Shown: one piece after another, positions 6,071 to 12,752 of the stretch | Numbering within the stretch: position 1 is the stretch's first letter | Layout of the letters: the number at the start of each line of letters is the position of its first letter | Origin: Desulfobacteraceae bacterium | Lineage (GTDB): Bacteria; Desulfobacterota; Desulfobacteria; Desulfobacterales; Desulfobacteraceae | Length of the DNA stretch: 12,752 nucleotides | Assembly: GCA_022712835.1 (NCBI GenBank) | Contig: JAFLJU010000324.1 | Location: 1-12,752, forward strand | Reading direction: 5' to 3' | Program-made: the position numbers and the translations under genes | Notes under the pieces: generated by a model | What the model saw: the letters and a program-made list of their open reading frames with translations, nothing else | What the model was told of the DNA's origin: nothing | The model's database searches: none

Positions 6071-8431
6071 ATGAAAGATTTCGATATTATCAGCACCCGG
6101 GCCCACCGGATTGATACCCCGGACAAGGCAACGGGACAGGCCGTGTTTACCGATGACATCAGCCGACCGGGCCAGCTTTACGGAGCCCTGCTCCAAAGCC
6201 CCCATGCCCATGCAAAAATAATTTCCATCGACACCACAAAGGCCAAAGCGCTTCCCGGTGTAAAATCGGTTATCACCCATGAACAGGCAGGTCACATTAA
6301 ATATGGGGTCAGCCCGGCCCGGTATGATGAAACGGTGTTTGCCATTGACAAGGTGAGGTACATAGGCGATGAGATTGCGGCGGTTGCAGCAGTTACCCTG
6401 GAGATTGCCCTCAAAGCCTGCACACTTATCGAAGTGGAATATGAACTTTTACCTGCGGTATTCACGGTGGAAGATGCCATGAAAGAGGGAGCCCCCCAGC
6501 TCCATGAAAACTCTCCCGGCAACCTGTGCGCTGAAGTTCACCAGGAGTTCGGGGATGTGGCGGCGGCCCTGAAAAAATGCGATATCATCAAGACCAGCAC
6601 CATGAAAAACAAACGCCAGGACGGAGCCTTTATCGAAATGCAGGGATGCGTTGCCGAATTTGACAACCGAGGCGTCCTCACCCTGGTCAGTTCCACCCAG
6701 GTCCCCCATTATGTTCAACGCACCGTGGCCATGGTCCTGGAAATGGACGTGGGCAAGGTAAGGGTCAAAAAACCTTATGTGGGCGCCGGTTTCGGCATCA
6801 AGGCCGCGGCCAACCCCATGGAACTTGCCTGCTGCATCCTGGCAAGGGAAACCAAGAAACCCGTTAAAATGAATTTTACAAGGGACCAGGTATTCATGTA
6901 TGGCAGGGCCCGGCACCAGTTCACCCACACCATCACCACCGGCGCCATGTTAGACGGCACCCTCATGGCCATCAAGCATGAGTGCTGCCTGGACGGCGGT
7001 GCCTATACCAGTTTCGGCATTGCCACGGTCTATTACACGGGCTCCCTTCTGGGAGGACCCTACAAAATTGCCAATATGAGCTACGACGGGTACCGGGTTT
7101 ACAACAACAAACCAACCTGTGGAGCCCAGCGGGGGCACGGGGCGGTTATTGCCCGGGCGCTGTTTGAACAGCAGGTGGACATGATTGCCGAAGAGATCGG
7201 CATGGACCCCATGGAACTGCGGATCAAAAACATGATGAATGCAGGGGACACCACCTGCAACGACCTGAACATGAGCTCATTTGGCATGTCAGAATGTATA
7301 GAAGCGGTACGAGAGGGATCCGACTGGGACAAGAAAAAAGGAAACATGCCCAACGGCAAAGGCATCGGCATGGCCTGTGGTTTCTTTGTATCCGGTGCAG
7401 GCTATCCCATTTACCGGTCCGACACCTTTCACGGCACGGTGATTGTCAAGCTCACCGAAGACGGGGGCACCGCCCTTGTTTATACGGCATCGGCTGAAAT
7501 CGGCCAGGGATCTGACACCGCCTTTGCCATGATTGCCGCCGAAGCCCTGGGGATTCCATTGGACCATATCCGCCTGGCCTCCGGGGACACCGACATGGGC
7601 GTGGACTTAGGTGCCTATTCCAGCCGCCAGACGCTTATGACGGGGCACGCCACCAAGAATGCCGCCGACCATGCCAAGGCCCAGGTGTTGGAAGTACTGG
7701 CAGAGCAATTGAATGTTCCGAAGGAAGAACTGGATATCAAAAACGGATTCATTGAATTCAGCGGAGATACCCCTGATTTTTCAGCCCTTAGAACACGCTA
7801 TATCAAAGAGCACAGAGGCTGGACAGACAATCCAGATTCTGAAAAGCTAACCTTTAAAGAGGCTTCCAGAGTTGCCTTCCTTGAACGGGGCTCCATTGTG
7901 GGAACCGGAAAATATAAGCCCCATAACCTGGGCGGAAAATTCAAAGGAGCAGCGGTTGGGACTTCGCCTGCCTACGGATGTTCAGCACAGGTGGCCGAGG
8001 TCACCGTTGACATGGAAACAGGACAAGTGACCATAGACAGCATCACCGACGCCCATGACTGCGGCAAGGCCATCAACATGACCTCGGTGGAAGGCCAGAT
8101 GGAGGGATCCGTTTCCATGGGAATCGGAGAAGCCATGCATGAAGAGGTGATCTTTAACGATAAAGGCCAGGTACTCAACGCCGACCTTGCCGAATACAAG
8201 ATTGTCACTTCCATGGACATGCCCCGGGTCAAGACCATTGTGGTGGAAAGCGATGAACCCAATGGCCCTTACGGCGCCAAAGAAGTGGGGGAAGGCGCCA
8301 TCATGCCGACCATACCCGCCATCCTCAATGCCGTCTACAATGCAGCAGGGGTAAGGCTCAATGAGCTGCCTTTGACGCCGGAACGGGTTTTTCATGCCAT
8401 CCAGGACTACAAAGAACGAATGGCAAAATAA
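6071..8431 (+). CDS. Molybdenum hydroxylase large subunit, xanthine dehydrogenase / 4-hydroxybenzoyl-CoA reductase-like
   Basis: A 786-residue catalytic subunit of the xanthine oxidase family, binding Mo-pterin and hydroxylating (or reducing) its substrate. The N-terminal a/b hammerhead domain (about 10-125, DKATGQAVFTDDI) is followed by two Mo-cofactor binding domains. Visible sites: GAGFG at 238-242, the RGHG loop with Arg354 (where xanthine dehydrogenase has its substrate arginine), and the catalytic base Glu741 in KEVGEGA. Blocks such as YYTGSLLGGPY, CGAQRGHG and FVSGAG recall HcrA of 4-hydroxybenzoyl-CoA reductase more than bovine xanthine oxidase; this is my recollection of the family, not an alignment. 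The ribosome binding site AAAGGAGG (6058-6065) fixes ATG 6071; an upstream TTG at 6023 is rejected. No signal peptide is seen, so it is cytoplasmic. Substrate unknown: an N-heterocycle, aldehyde or aromatic CoA ester are all possible. Confidence 0.94.
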   Translation: MKDFDIISTRAHRIDTPDKATGQAVFTDDISRPGQLYGALLQSPHAHAKIISIDTTKAKALPGVKSVITHEQAGHIKYGVSPARYDETVFAIDKVRYIGDEIAAVAAVTLEIALKACTLIEVEYELLPAVFTVEDAMKEGAPQLHENSPGNLCAEVHQEFGDVAAALKKCDIIKTSTMKNKRQDGAFIEMQGCVAEFDNRGVLTLVSSTQVPHYVQRTVAMVLEMDVGKVRVKKPYVGAGFGIKAAANPMELACCILARETKKPVKMNFTRDQVFMYGRARHQFTHTITTGAMLDGTLMAIKHECCLDGGAYTSFGIATVYYTGSLLGGPYKIANMSYDGYRVYNNKPTCGAQRGHGAVIARALFEQQVDMIAEEIGMDPMELRIKNMMNAGDTTCNDLNMSSFGMSECIEAVREGSDWDKKKGNMPNGKGIGMACGFFVSGAGYPIYRSDTFHGTVIVKLTEDGGTALVYTASAEIGQGSDTAFAMIAAEALGIPLDHIRLASGDTDMGVDLGAYSSRQTLMTGHATKNAADHAKAQVLEVLAEQLNVPKEELDIKNGFIEFSGDTPDFSALRTRYIKEHRGWTDNPDSEKLTFKEASRVAFLERGSIVGTGKYKPHNLGGKFKGAAVGTSPAYGCSAQVAEVTVDMETGQVTIDSITDAHDCGKAINMTSVEGQMEGSVSMGIGEAMHEEVIFNDKGQVLNADLAEYKIVTSMDMPRVKTIVVESDEPNGPYGAKEVGEGAIMPTIPAILNAVYNAAGVRLNELPLTPERVFHAIQDYKERMAK

Positions 8432-8443
8432 GGAAAAAGGACA

Positions 8444-9208
8444 GTGGTCCCTTTGGACAATGAGCGGTATACCCGCCAGATAAAGCTATCCCAAATCGGT
8501 ATCCCGGGTCAGGAAACCCTTGCACGATCAAGAGTCCTGATTGCCGGGGCCGGTGGGTTAGGCTCCCTGTCCTCCCTGTACCTGGCAGCCGCCGGTGTGG
8601 GCCACCTGGTCATAGTTGATAACGATAGTGTCGAACTTTCCAACCTGAACCGACAGCTGGTTCATGGGGAGGCCAGCCTGGGAAAACCCAAAACCGCCTC
8701 TGCAGCCGATCGCTTGGGCCAGCTCAACTCAACCATACAGATCACCCAGGCACAGATCAAGATTGAAGAAAAAAGCATTGATGCACTGCTGGAAGGGGTG
8801 GACCTGGTGGTGGACGGATGTGACAATTATCCCACCCGGCAGGTGCTGAACCGCGCCTGCCTTCGCCACAACCTGCCATGGGTTTTTGGTGGGGTGAAGG
8901 GATTTGACGGGATGATTTCAAGTTTTGTTCCGGGGTCTCTTTGTTTTGAATGCATTTTCCAGGACCCCACAATAAATCCTGGTACATCCCCCCCGGATAA
9001 TGGTATTCTGGGTGCAACTGCCGGAATGATTGCCTCCATCCAGGCCATGGAAGCCGTTAAACTGTTGCTGGGCATCGGTACTCCCCTGACAAACCGGCTG
9101 TTAAGAATTTCCGGATTGACCATGCGAATCACGACGACCGCATTGACACCCAACCCGGAATGCAATGCCTGTAAGGCCCATCAGGCAAAAAAAGGAGATA
9201 AAGGATGA
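8444..9208 (+). CDS. ThiF/MoeB/HesA-family adenylyltransferase (E1-like) for the adjacent sulfur carrier
   Basis: A 254-residue E1-like enzyme that should adenylate the C-terminal glycine of a ubiquitin-like sulfur carrier. It shows the nucleotide loop GAGGLGS (35-41), DNDSVELSNLNRQ (59-71, with Arg70), Lys83 in GKPKT, and the catalytic Asp127 in CDNYPTR. Four cysteines, Cys167/Cys170 and Cys240/Cys243, form the structural zinc site. The loop where MoeB and ThiF carry a conserved cysteine (TCVEAG in E. coli MoeB) reads SPPDNG here, so that cysteine is missing. The start is GTG 8444 with an AAGG-type site 12 bases after the large subunit stop. The end overlaps the carrier gene by four bases (ATGA), strong support for a functional pair. 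It may serve cofactor synthesis or sulfuration rather than thiamine. Confidence 0.93.
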   Translation: MVPLDNERYTRQIKLSQIGIPGQETLARSRVLIAGAGGLGSLSSLYLAAAGVGHLVIVDNDSVELSNLNRQLVHGEASLGKPKTASAADRLGQLNSTIQITQAQIKIEEKSIDALLEGVDLVVDGCDNYPTRQVLNRACLRHNLPWVFGGVKGFDGMISSFVPGSLCFECIFQDPTINPGTSPPDNGILGATAGMIASIQAMEAVKLLLGIGTPLTNRLLRISGLTMRITTTALTPNPECNACKAHQAKKGDKG

Positions 9209-9405
9209 TCATCCAATTTAACGGTTTGCAGGAGACCATCCCCGAGGACTTGAACATCACTGAGCTCATTAAATTTTTTGATGAAGGGGACCCCCACGTG
9301 ATTGTAGAACAAAATGGACGGTATATTTATCCTAAAAATTATGATATCTGCAAGGTGATTGAAAATGATAGGATTGAGTTTATCAATCCCAATCTCGGCG
9401 GCTAA
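9205..9405 (+). CDS. ThiS/MoaD-like ubiquitin-fold sulfur carrier
   Basis: A 66-residue beta-grasp protein ending in Gly-Gly, as needed for adenylation and thiocarboxylate formation by an E1 enzyme. Size, the central VEQNGRYI block and the closing IEFINPNLGG resemble ThiS somewhat more than the ~80-residue MoaD. The start ATG 9205 overlaps the stop of the E1-like gene (ATGA), and an AAAGGAG site lies within that gene's end, so the two are probably translationally coupled. No thiazole synthase (ThiG) or MoaE is near; the partners are a molybdenum hydroxylase and cofactor-handling proteins. A role as sulfur donor for the molybdopterin dithiolene or for the terminal Mo=S ligand is therefore plausible, but remains inference. 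Confidence 0.9.
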   Translation: MIIQFNGLQETIPEDLNITELIKFFDEGDPHVIVEQNGRYIYPKNYDICKVIENDRIEFINPNLGG

Positions 9406-9425
9406 AATCCAAGGAATTTGCTGAT

Positions 9426-10466
9426 ATGAAATACTATGAAAAAGAAAAAACGGCGTCGGTTTCCGTTCACGAGGCCGTGGGCAAGGTCCTTCTCCACGAC
9501 ATCACCGAAATTGTTCCCGACCTGTTTAAAGGCCCGACCTTTAGAAAAGGCCATGTCATTACCCAGGCAGATGTTGAGAAACTTTTAGACCTGGGCAAGC
9601 AACATATTTACGTGAGCGGCCTTGACGGAGAGATCCATGAAAACGATGCCGCCATGCGCATTGCCCGGGCTGCCATGGGTCAAGGCCTTTCCCTCAGCGA
9701 CCCCAAAGAGGGCAAGGTGGGATTTTCCGCCACTTCCATGGGTTTTTTAAAAATCAATGTGGCTGCCCTTGAACAATTGAACTCGGTCCAGGATGTCATC
9801 TTTGCCACCTTGCATACGGACCAGGTGGTTCAGACGACCCAAGAACTGGCTGGCACCCGGGTCATCCCTCTTTCCATTGATGAAAGCCGGGTGATTGAAG
9901 CAGAAAAAATCTGCAAACAATATTTTCCCATCATTGAAGTAAAACCCCTGGCCAAGCTTGATGTGGGACTGGTTGTGACCGGATCAGAAGTTTTCAGCGG
10001 CCGTATCCGGGACGGGTTTGGACCTGTGGTGGCAGAAAAGTTTGAGGCCCTGGGCTCTTGTATCACCGAAAAAATTATCGTGTCAGATGAAATCTCCATG
10101 ACCGTATCCGCCATTCACAAATTGCTGGCAGACGGGGCCCAGATGATCGCCGTAACAGGCGGAATGTCCGTGGACCCGGATGACCTGACCCCAGCCGCCA
10201 TCCGAGCCGCCGGGGGCAAGATCATTTCCTACGGGGCACCAGTTCTTCCCGGTGCCATGTTCATGGTGGCCTATATCGGCGATGTCCCGGTGGTGGGACT
10301 TCCCGGGTGCGTTATGTACCACAGGGCGTCCATTTTTGATCTGATTCTGCCCAAACTGCTGGCAGGGGAAACCATTGCCCACTCAGATATAGTAAAAATG
10401 GGACACGGGGGGTTCTGCGCCTCTTGCAAAGTATGCCGGTTTCCCAACTGTAGTTTCGGAAAATAA
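9426..10466 (+). CDS. MoeA-like molybdopterin-binding protein with four-cysteine tail
   Basis: A 346-residue protein with a MoCF (MoeA/MogA) molybdopterin-binding domain at about 178-315, including VGLVVTGSEVFSGR and the TGGMSVDPDD loop (244-253). The N-terminal part (SVHEAVGKVLLHDI, then KGPTFRKGHVI) resembles the opening of MoeA, but the protein is about 60 residues shorter than MoeA and has no recognisable MoeA C-terminal barrel domain. Instead it ends with Cys331-x2-Cys334-x2-Cys337-x4-Cys342 followed by SFGK, a possible zinc or iron-sulfur site. A role in handling or modifying the cofactor for the hydroxylase is likely; catalysis of metal insertion is not shown. AAGGAA precedes ATG 9426 at 9 bases, and the gene follows the carrier gene by 20 bases. 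Confidence 0.88.
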   Translation: MKYYEKEKTASVSVHEAVGKVLLHDITEIVPDLFKGPTFRKGHVITQADVEKLLDLGKQHIYVSGLDGEIHENDAAMRIARAAMGQGLSLSDPKEGKVGFSATSMGFLKINVAALEQLNSVQDVIFATLHTDQVVQTTQELAGTRVIPLSIDESRVIEAEKICKQYFPIIEVKPLAKLDVGLVVTGSEVFSGRIRDGFGPVVAEKFEALGSCITEKIIVSDEISMTVSAIHKLLADGAQMIAVTGGMSVDPDDLTPAAIRAAGGKIISYGAPVLPGAMFMVAYIGDVPVVGLPGCVMYHRASIFDLILPKLLAGETIAHSDIVKMGHGGFCASCKVCRFPNCSFGK

Positions 10467-11546
10467 ATGGAATCACTCACCCAAAATATACTGGATTGCC
10501 TGAACGAGGCCACCCCTTTTGCCCTGGCCACCATCATGACCCACAAGGGTTCCACCCCCAGAACCTCGGGCAGCAAAATGGTGGTCCTTTCCAACGGCAA
10601 AATTTACGGGACCATTGGCGGCGGCCTGGTGGAAGCCCGGGTCATTGAGACCTGCCTTTCCATGATGTCCGTTCACCAGTGCCAAATCAAAGAATTTATT
10701 CTGAACCAGAAATTAAAGGATGGGCTGGACATGGTCTGCGGCGGGGACCTCACCGTCTGGATTGAAACCTTTCCCGAACCATCACCCGCCCTGATCCAGG
10801 TATTTACCACCATGGCAGCCCATGAAAAGGCCGGGAAAAAAACCGTGCTGGTGTCCCGGATCCAAGGATTTTCCGGAGATACCTTTACCACGGATAAATG
10901 CCTGGTCCTGCCCGATGGAAACCTTATCGGCCCCAACCTGGTTCCAAAAGTCCTTTTTGATGCCATCAGCGACAACCAGTTTTCCAGCACGGCACCCGTG
11001 CTGCAAAATCACAATCTGACAGAATTCATCATTGAACCCAGCCAGCCCCATGACACCCTCTATATCTTTGGAGCAGGACACGTGGGGTTGCAACTGGCAA
11101 ACATGGCCCATCTACTCGATATGCGCACCATTGTGGTGGATGACCGGGCTGAATTTGCCAATACAAACCGATTTGAACATGCCCACACCGTCCATGTGGC
11201 CAACCGATTTTCCACGGTTTTCCATGAGCTGACCCATCAAAACCTGATCATTGACAAAAATGCCTATATTGTCATCCTCACCCGGGGTCATCTCCACGAC
11301 CAGACCGTATTGGAGCAAGCGCTTGAAACCCAAGCCGCATACATCGGGATGATCGGCAGCCGCCGGAAACGAAACCAGGTATATGCTAACATCATCGAAA
11401 AAGGGGTTCCAAAAGAATCCCTTGAAAAGGTTTATTCCCCCATAGGGCTTGAGATTCATTCAGAAACACCGGCAGAGATTGCCGTGAGTATCATCAGTGA
11501 AATCATCCAGGTTAGAAGCCGGAAAACCGATCTTTCAAAAGCATGA
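10467..11546 (+). CDS. xdhC: XdhC/CoxI-family molybdenum cofactor maturation protein
   Basis: A 359-residue accessory protein that in studied relatives binds the molybdenum cofactor, promotes its sulfuration and delivers it to the apo-hydroxylase. The N-terminal XdhC/CoxI domain shows KGSTPRTSGSKMVV and GTIGGGLVE (27-56) and the MVCGG motif with Cys91 (89-93), the cysteine proposed to hold the cofactor in the family. The C-terminal Rossmann domain has GAGHVG (202-207), VVDDR, TRGHLHD and GMIGSRRKR, and ends SPIGLEIHSETPAEIA. Both domains are complete. The start codon directly abuts the stop of the MoeA-like gene (TAAATG) and the end overlaps the phosphatase gene by four bases, so translation is probably coupled on both sides. 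It should serve the hydroxylase encoded upstream. Confidence 0.95.
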   Translation: MESLTQNILDCLNEATPFALATIMTHKGSTPRTSGSKMVVLSNGKIYGTIGGGLVEARVIETCLSMMSVHQCQIKEFILNQKLKDGLDMVCGGDLTVWIETFPEPSPALIQVFTTMAAHEKAGKKTVLVSRIQGFSGDTFTTDKCLVLPDGNLIGPNLVPKVLFDAISDNQFSSTAPVLQNHNLTEFIIEPSQPHDTLYIFGAGHVGLQLANMAHLLDMRTIVVDDRAEFANTNRFEHAHTVHVANRFSTVFHELTHQNLIIDKNAYIVILTRGHLHDQTVLEQALETQAAYIGMIGSRRKRNQVYANIIEKGVPKESLEKVYSPIGLEIHSETPAEIAVSIISEIIQVRSRKTDLSKA

Positions 11547-12166
11547 AAATTCTCAACAGATTCAGGCCCGGATCAAAACCGCTCCAGGAAAACCCCTTCA
11601 AACAATGTTCCATCACCCGCCCCTGCATTTTCCTGCTGCGCCACGGACAGATACAGGGACACGAGACAAAGCGATTCATCGGCCAGACCGATATCCCTCT
11701 GGATGAGACCGGGGTGAACCAGGCTCTGTTCTGGAAAAACGCCTTTGCCAAAATCCAATTTGATCAGATCTATTCCAGCAACCTTACGCGATGCCGGGAC
11801 ACGGCAGCCCTCATTTGCCCTGAAAAAGAAATCAGTACGGATGCCCGGCTTAATGAAATCAATATGGGAACCTGGGATGGGGAATCCTTTGATCATATCC
11901 GGGAAACCAGTCCGGATCTTTTTTTGCAACGGGGGGAGCAAATCGATACCTTCCACCCCCCCGAGGGAGAAAGTTTCAATGATCTTAAAACCCGTATCTC
12001 CCCGTTTTTTGAAGATATAGTCCAAAATCTCACAGGCCCGACCCTTGTCGTCACCCACAGCGGAGTAATCCGGGTGATGGTCTGCCACTATCTTGGCATG
12101 GCCCCCGGGCAATTGCTGGATATCAAATTGGGATACAGTCATTTGTTTTTACTCGAAAACGATTGA
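11543..12166 (+). CDS. Histidine phosphatase (phosphoglycerate mutase-like superfamily)
   Basis: A 207-residue phosphatase with the catalytic RHG motif (His34), the SSNLTRCRDTA arginine block (near residue 80), the probable acid Glu105 in EINMGTWDG, and the second histidine His172 in VVTHSG. The core resembles CobC-type alpha-ribazole phosphatases, but no cobalamin gene is nearby. A ~27-residue basic N-terminal extension precedes the first strand. ATG 11543 overlaps the XdhC stop (ATGA); no better in-frame start exists close to the core. Its position as last gene of the cofactor operon suggests dephosphorylation of a cofactor precursor, nucleotide or the hydroxylase's substrate or product. 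Pathway and substrate are not readable from sequence. Confidence 0.92.
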   Translation: MKILNRFRPGSKPLQENPFKQCSITRPCIFLLRHGQIQGHETKRFIGQTDIPLDETGVNQALFWKNAFAKIQFDQIYSSNLTRCRDTAALICPEKEISTDARLNEINMGTWDGESFDHIRETSPDLFLQRGEQIDTFHPPEGESFNDLKTRISPFFEDIVQNLTGPTLVVTHSGVIRVMVCHYLGMAPGQLLDIKLGYSHLFLLEND

Positions 12167-12230
12167 GTCCTCATAGAAATGATTTTGCAATATCTGGTTG
12201 AGAAATGAGTTCATAGACGTCTGCTGATCC

Positions 12231-12752
12231 TTATGCTGATCCGGAGTCGTATTCGCAAAAAAAGACAAATTTATTTTTTTCTTTTTTTGCCCCATACATG
12301 GCCTGATCCGCTTTTTTGACCAGATCTTCAATCTGTTGGGCATCATCGGGAAATATGCTGATGCCGATGCTGGTTGAAACATAATTAATTTCATGACCTC
12401 TCAAATGATAGGTCTGACTGAGGGCTTGCAGGATCTTTGCGGCTGCTTTTCCCGGGTTAAAATGTTTGGGATCATTAATGATTATGACAAATTCATCCCC
12501 TCCAATTCTGGAGATAACGTCTGTTTGTCTCATGCAATTGTTCAGTCTTTGGGATATCTCCCTTAAAAGTTCATCCCCAATTTCATGGCCCAGGGTATCA
12601 TTCACTTTTTTAAATTTATCAATATCCATATAAAGGATGGCAATCTTATTATTATTTCGCCTGGCCGATTTCAAACACCTGTCCAGATTTTCATAAAATG
12701 CTTTTCTGTTTTTTAATCCTGTTAAAGCATCATGGTAGGCAAGGAAAAGTAA
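12231..12752 (-). CDS. Diguanylate cyclase, GGDEF domain (N-terminal part beyond right edge)
   Basis: The minus strand is open from the window edge for 173 codons to a TAA at 12231. It carries a complete GGDEF domain: HDALTGLKNRKAFYENL at the start, YMDIDKFKKVND with the metal-binding Asp, the active-site motif GGDEF (12489-12503), and a C-terminal ADQAMYGAKK. The active site is intact, so it should make cyclic di-GMP from two GTP. The inhibitory site RQTD (12519-12530) lies exactly five residues before GGDEF, so product inhibition is expected. An internal TTG at 12674 would open a shorter frame but would cut off the conserved domain start. Sensor or membrane parts, if any, lie outside. The gene converges on the hydroxylase operon, with 64 bases between the stops and no clear terminator. 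Confidence 0.95.
   Translation of the reverse strand, partial: LLFLAYHDALTGLKNRKAFYENLDRCLKSARRNNNKIAILYMDIDKFKKVNDTLGHEIGDELLREISQRLNNCMRQTDVISRIGGDEFVIIINDPKHFNPGKAAAKILQALSQTYHLRGHEINYVSTSIGISIFPDDAQQIEDLVKKADQAMYGAKKEKNKFVFFCEYDSGSA

Noticed and set aside
6449..6928. Long minus-strand frames inside the hydroxylase genes (also 7982-8395, 5181-5609, 11573-12142)
   Set aside because: Shadows of strongly recognised plus-strand genes in GC-richer DNA.
4608..8431. Carbon monoxide dehydrogenase (CoxMSL)
   Set aside because: The large subunit has RGHG and lacks the AYRCSFR-type active-site loop of form I CO dehydrogenase.
4608..12166. Selenium-dependent molybdenum hydroxylase system
   Set aside because: XdhC and a MoeA-like protein are compatible with it, but the hallmark YqeB, YqeC and SelD genes are not in the window, so selenium dependence cannot be claimed.
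12222..12242. Direct repeat TGCTGATCC, two copies 12 bases apart
   Set aside because: Short, one copy lies in the coding end of the cyclase gene, and no structure or flanking element suggests a function.
1..12752. CRISPR arrays, tRNA or rRNA genes, complete insertion sequences
   Set aside because: No regularly spaced repeats, no RNA gene signatures and no transposase were found on either strand.

Overview
The window looks like chromosome from an anaerobic, probably sulfate-reducing, deltaproteobacterium (Desulfobacterota, perhaps Desulfobacteraceae-like). This rests on gene style and on the molybdenum-hydroxylase operon; no rRNA or other phylogenetic marker is present, so the placement is an inference.

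Left part (1-2105, AT-rich, sparsely coding, minus strand). A GNAT N-acetyltransferase gene enters from the left edge. Next comes a decayed hotdog thioesterase gene with two readable lesions: a one-base insertion that makes a stop, and an internal deletion. Then comes an intact universal stress protein gene with an intrinsic terminator candidate behind it and a perfect 8-bp hairpin just before its ribosome binding site. Positions 1440-2105 hold no gene I can support, but three successive hairpins followed by a T-rich tract (1956-2034) could be a small structured RNA.

Middle (2106-4310, plus strand). One gene encodes an unusual FtsK/SpoIIIE-type DNA translocase. It has no membrane segments. 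Its first ~100 residues look like ZapA, the FtsZ-binding division protein, followed by a proline/glutamine-rich linker and a complete FtsK motor plus gamma domain. A soluble translocase tethered through a ZapA-like head is the most novel thing I see here. The 297 bases after it contain nested inverted repeats and, nearer the next operon, a perfect 14-bp palindrome that may be an operator.

Right part (4608-12166, plus strand, richer in GC). Eight tightly packed genes form one probable operon. Three encode a xanthine-dehydrogenase-family molybdenum hydroxylase: FAD subunit, [2Fe-2S] subunit and molybdopterin subunit. They are followed by a ThiF/MoeB-like E1 enzyme, a ThiS/MoaD-like sulfur carrier, a MoeA-like molybdopterin-binding protein with a four-cysteine tail, XdhC, and a histidine phosphatase. 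Several junctions overlap (ATGA) or abut, so translation is probably coupled. The operon thus pairs an enzyme with its own cofactor maturation set: the carrier and E1 could supply activated sulfur, the MoeA-like protein and XdhC would handle and deliver the cofactor, and the phosphatase may act on a cofactor precursor or nucleotide. The substrate of the hydroxylase cannot be read from the sequence.

Right edge (12231-12752, minus strand). The C-terminal part of a diguanylate cyclase (GGDEF domain, intact active site and inhibitory site) faces the operon and runs off the window.
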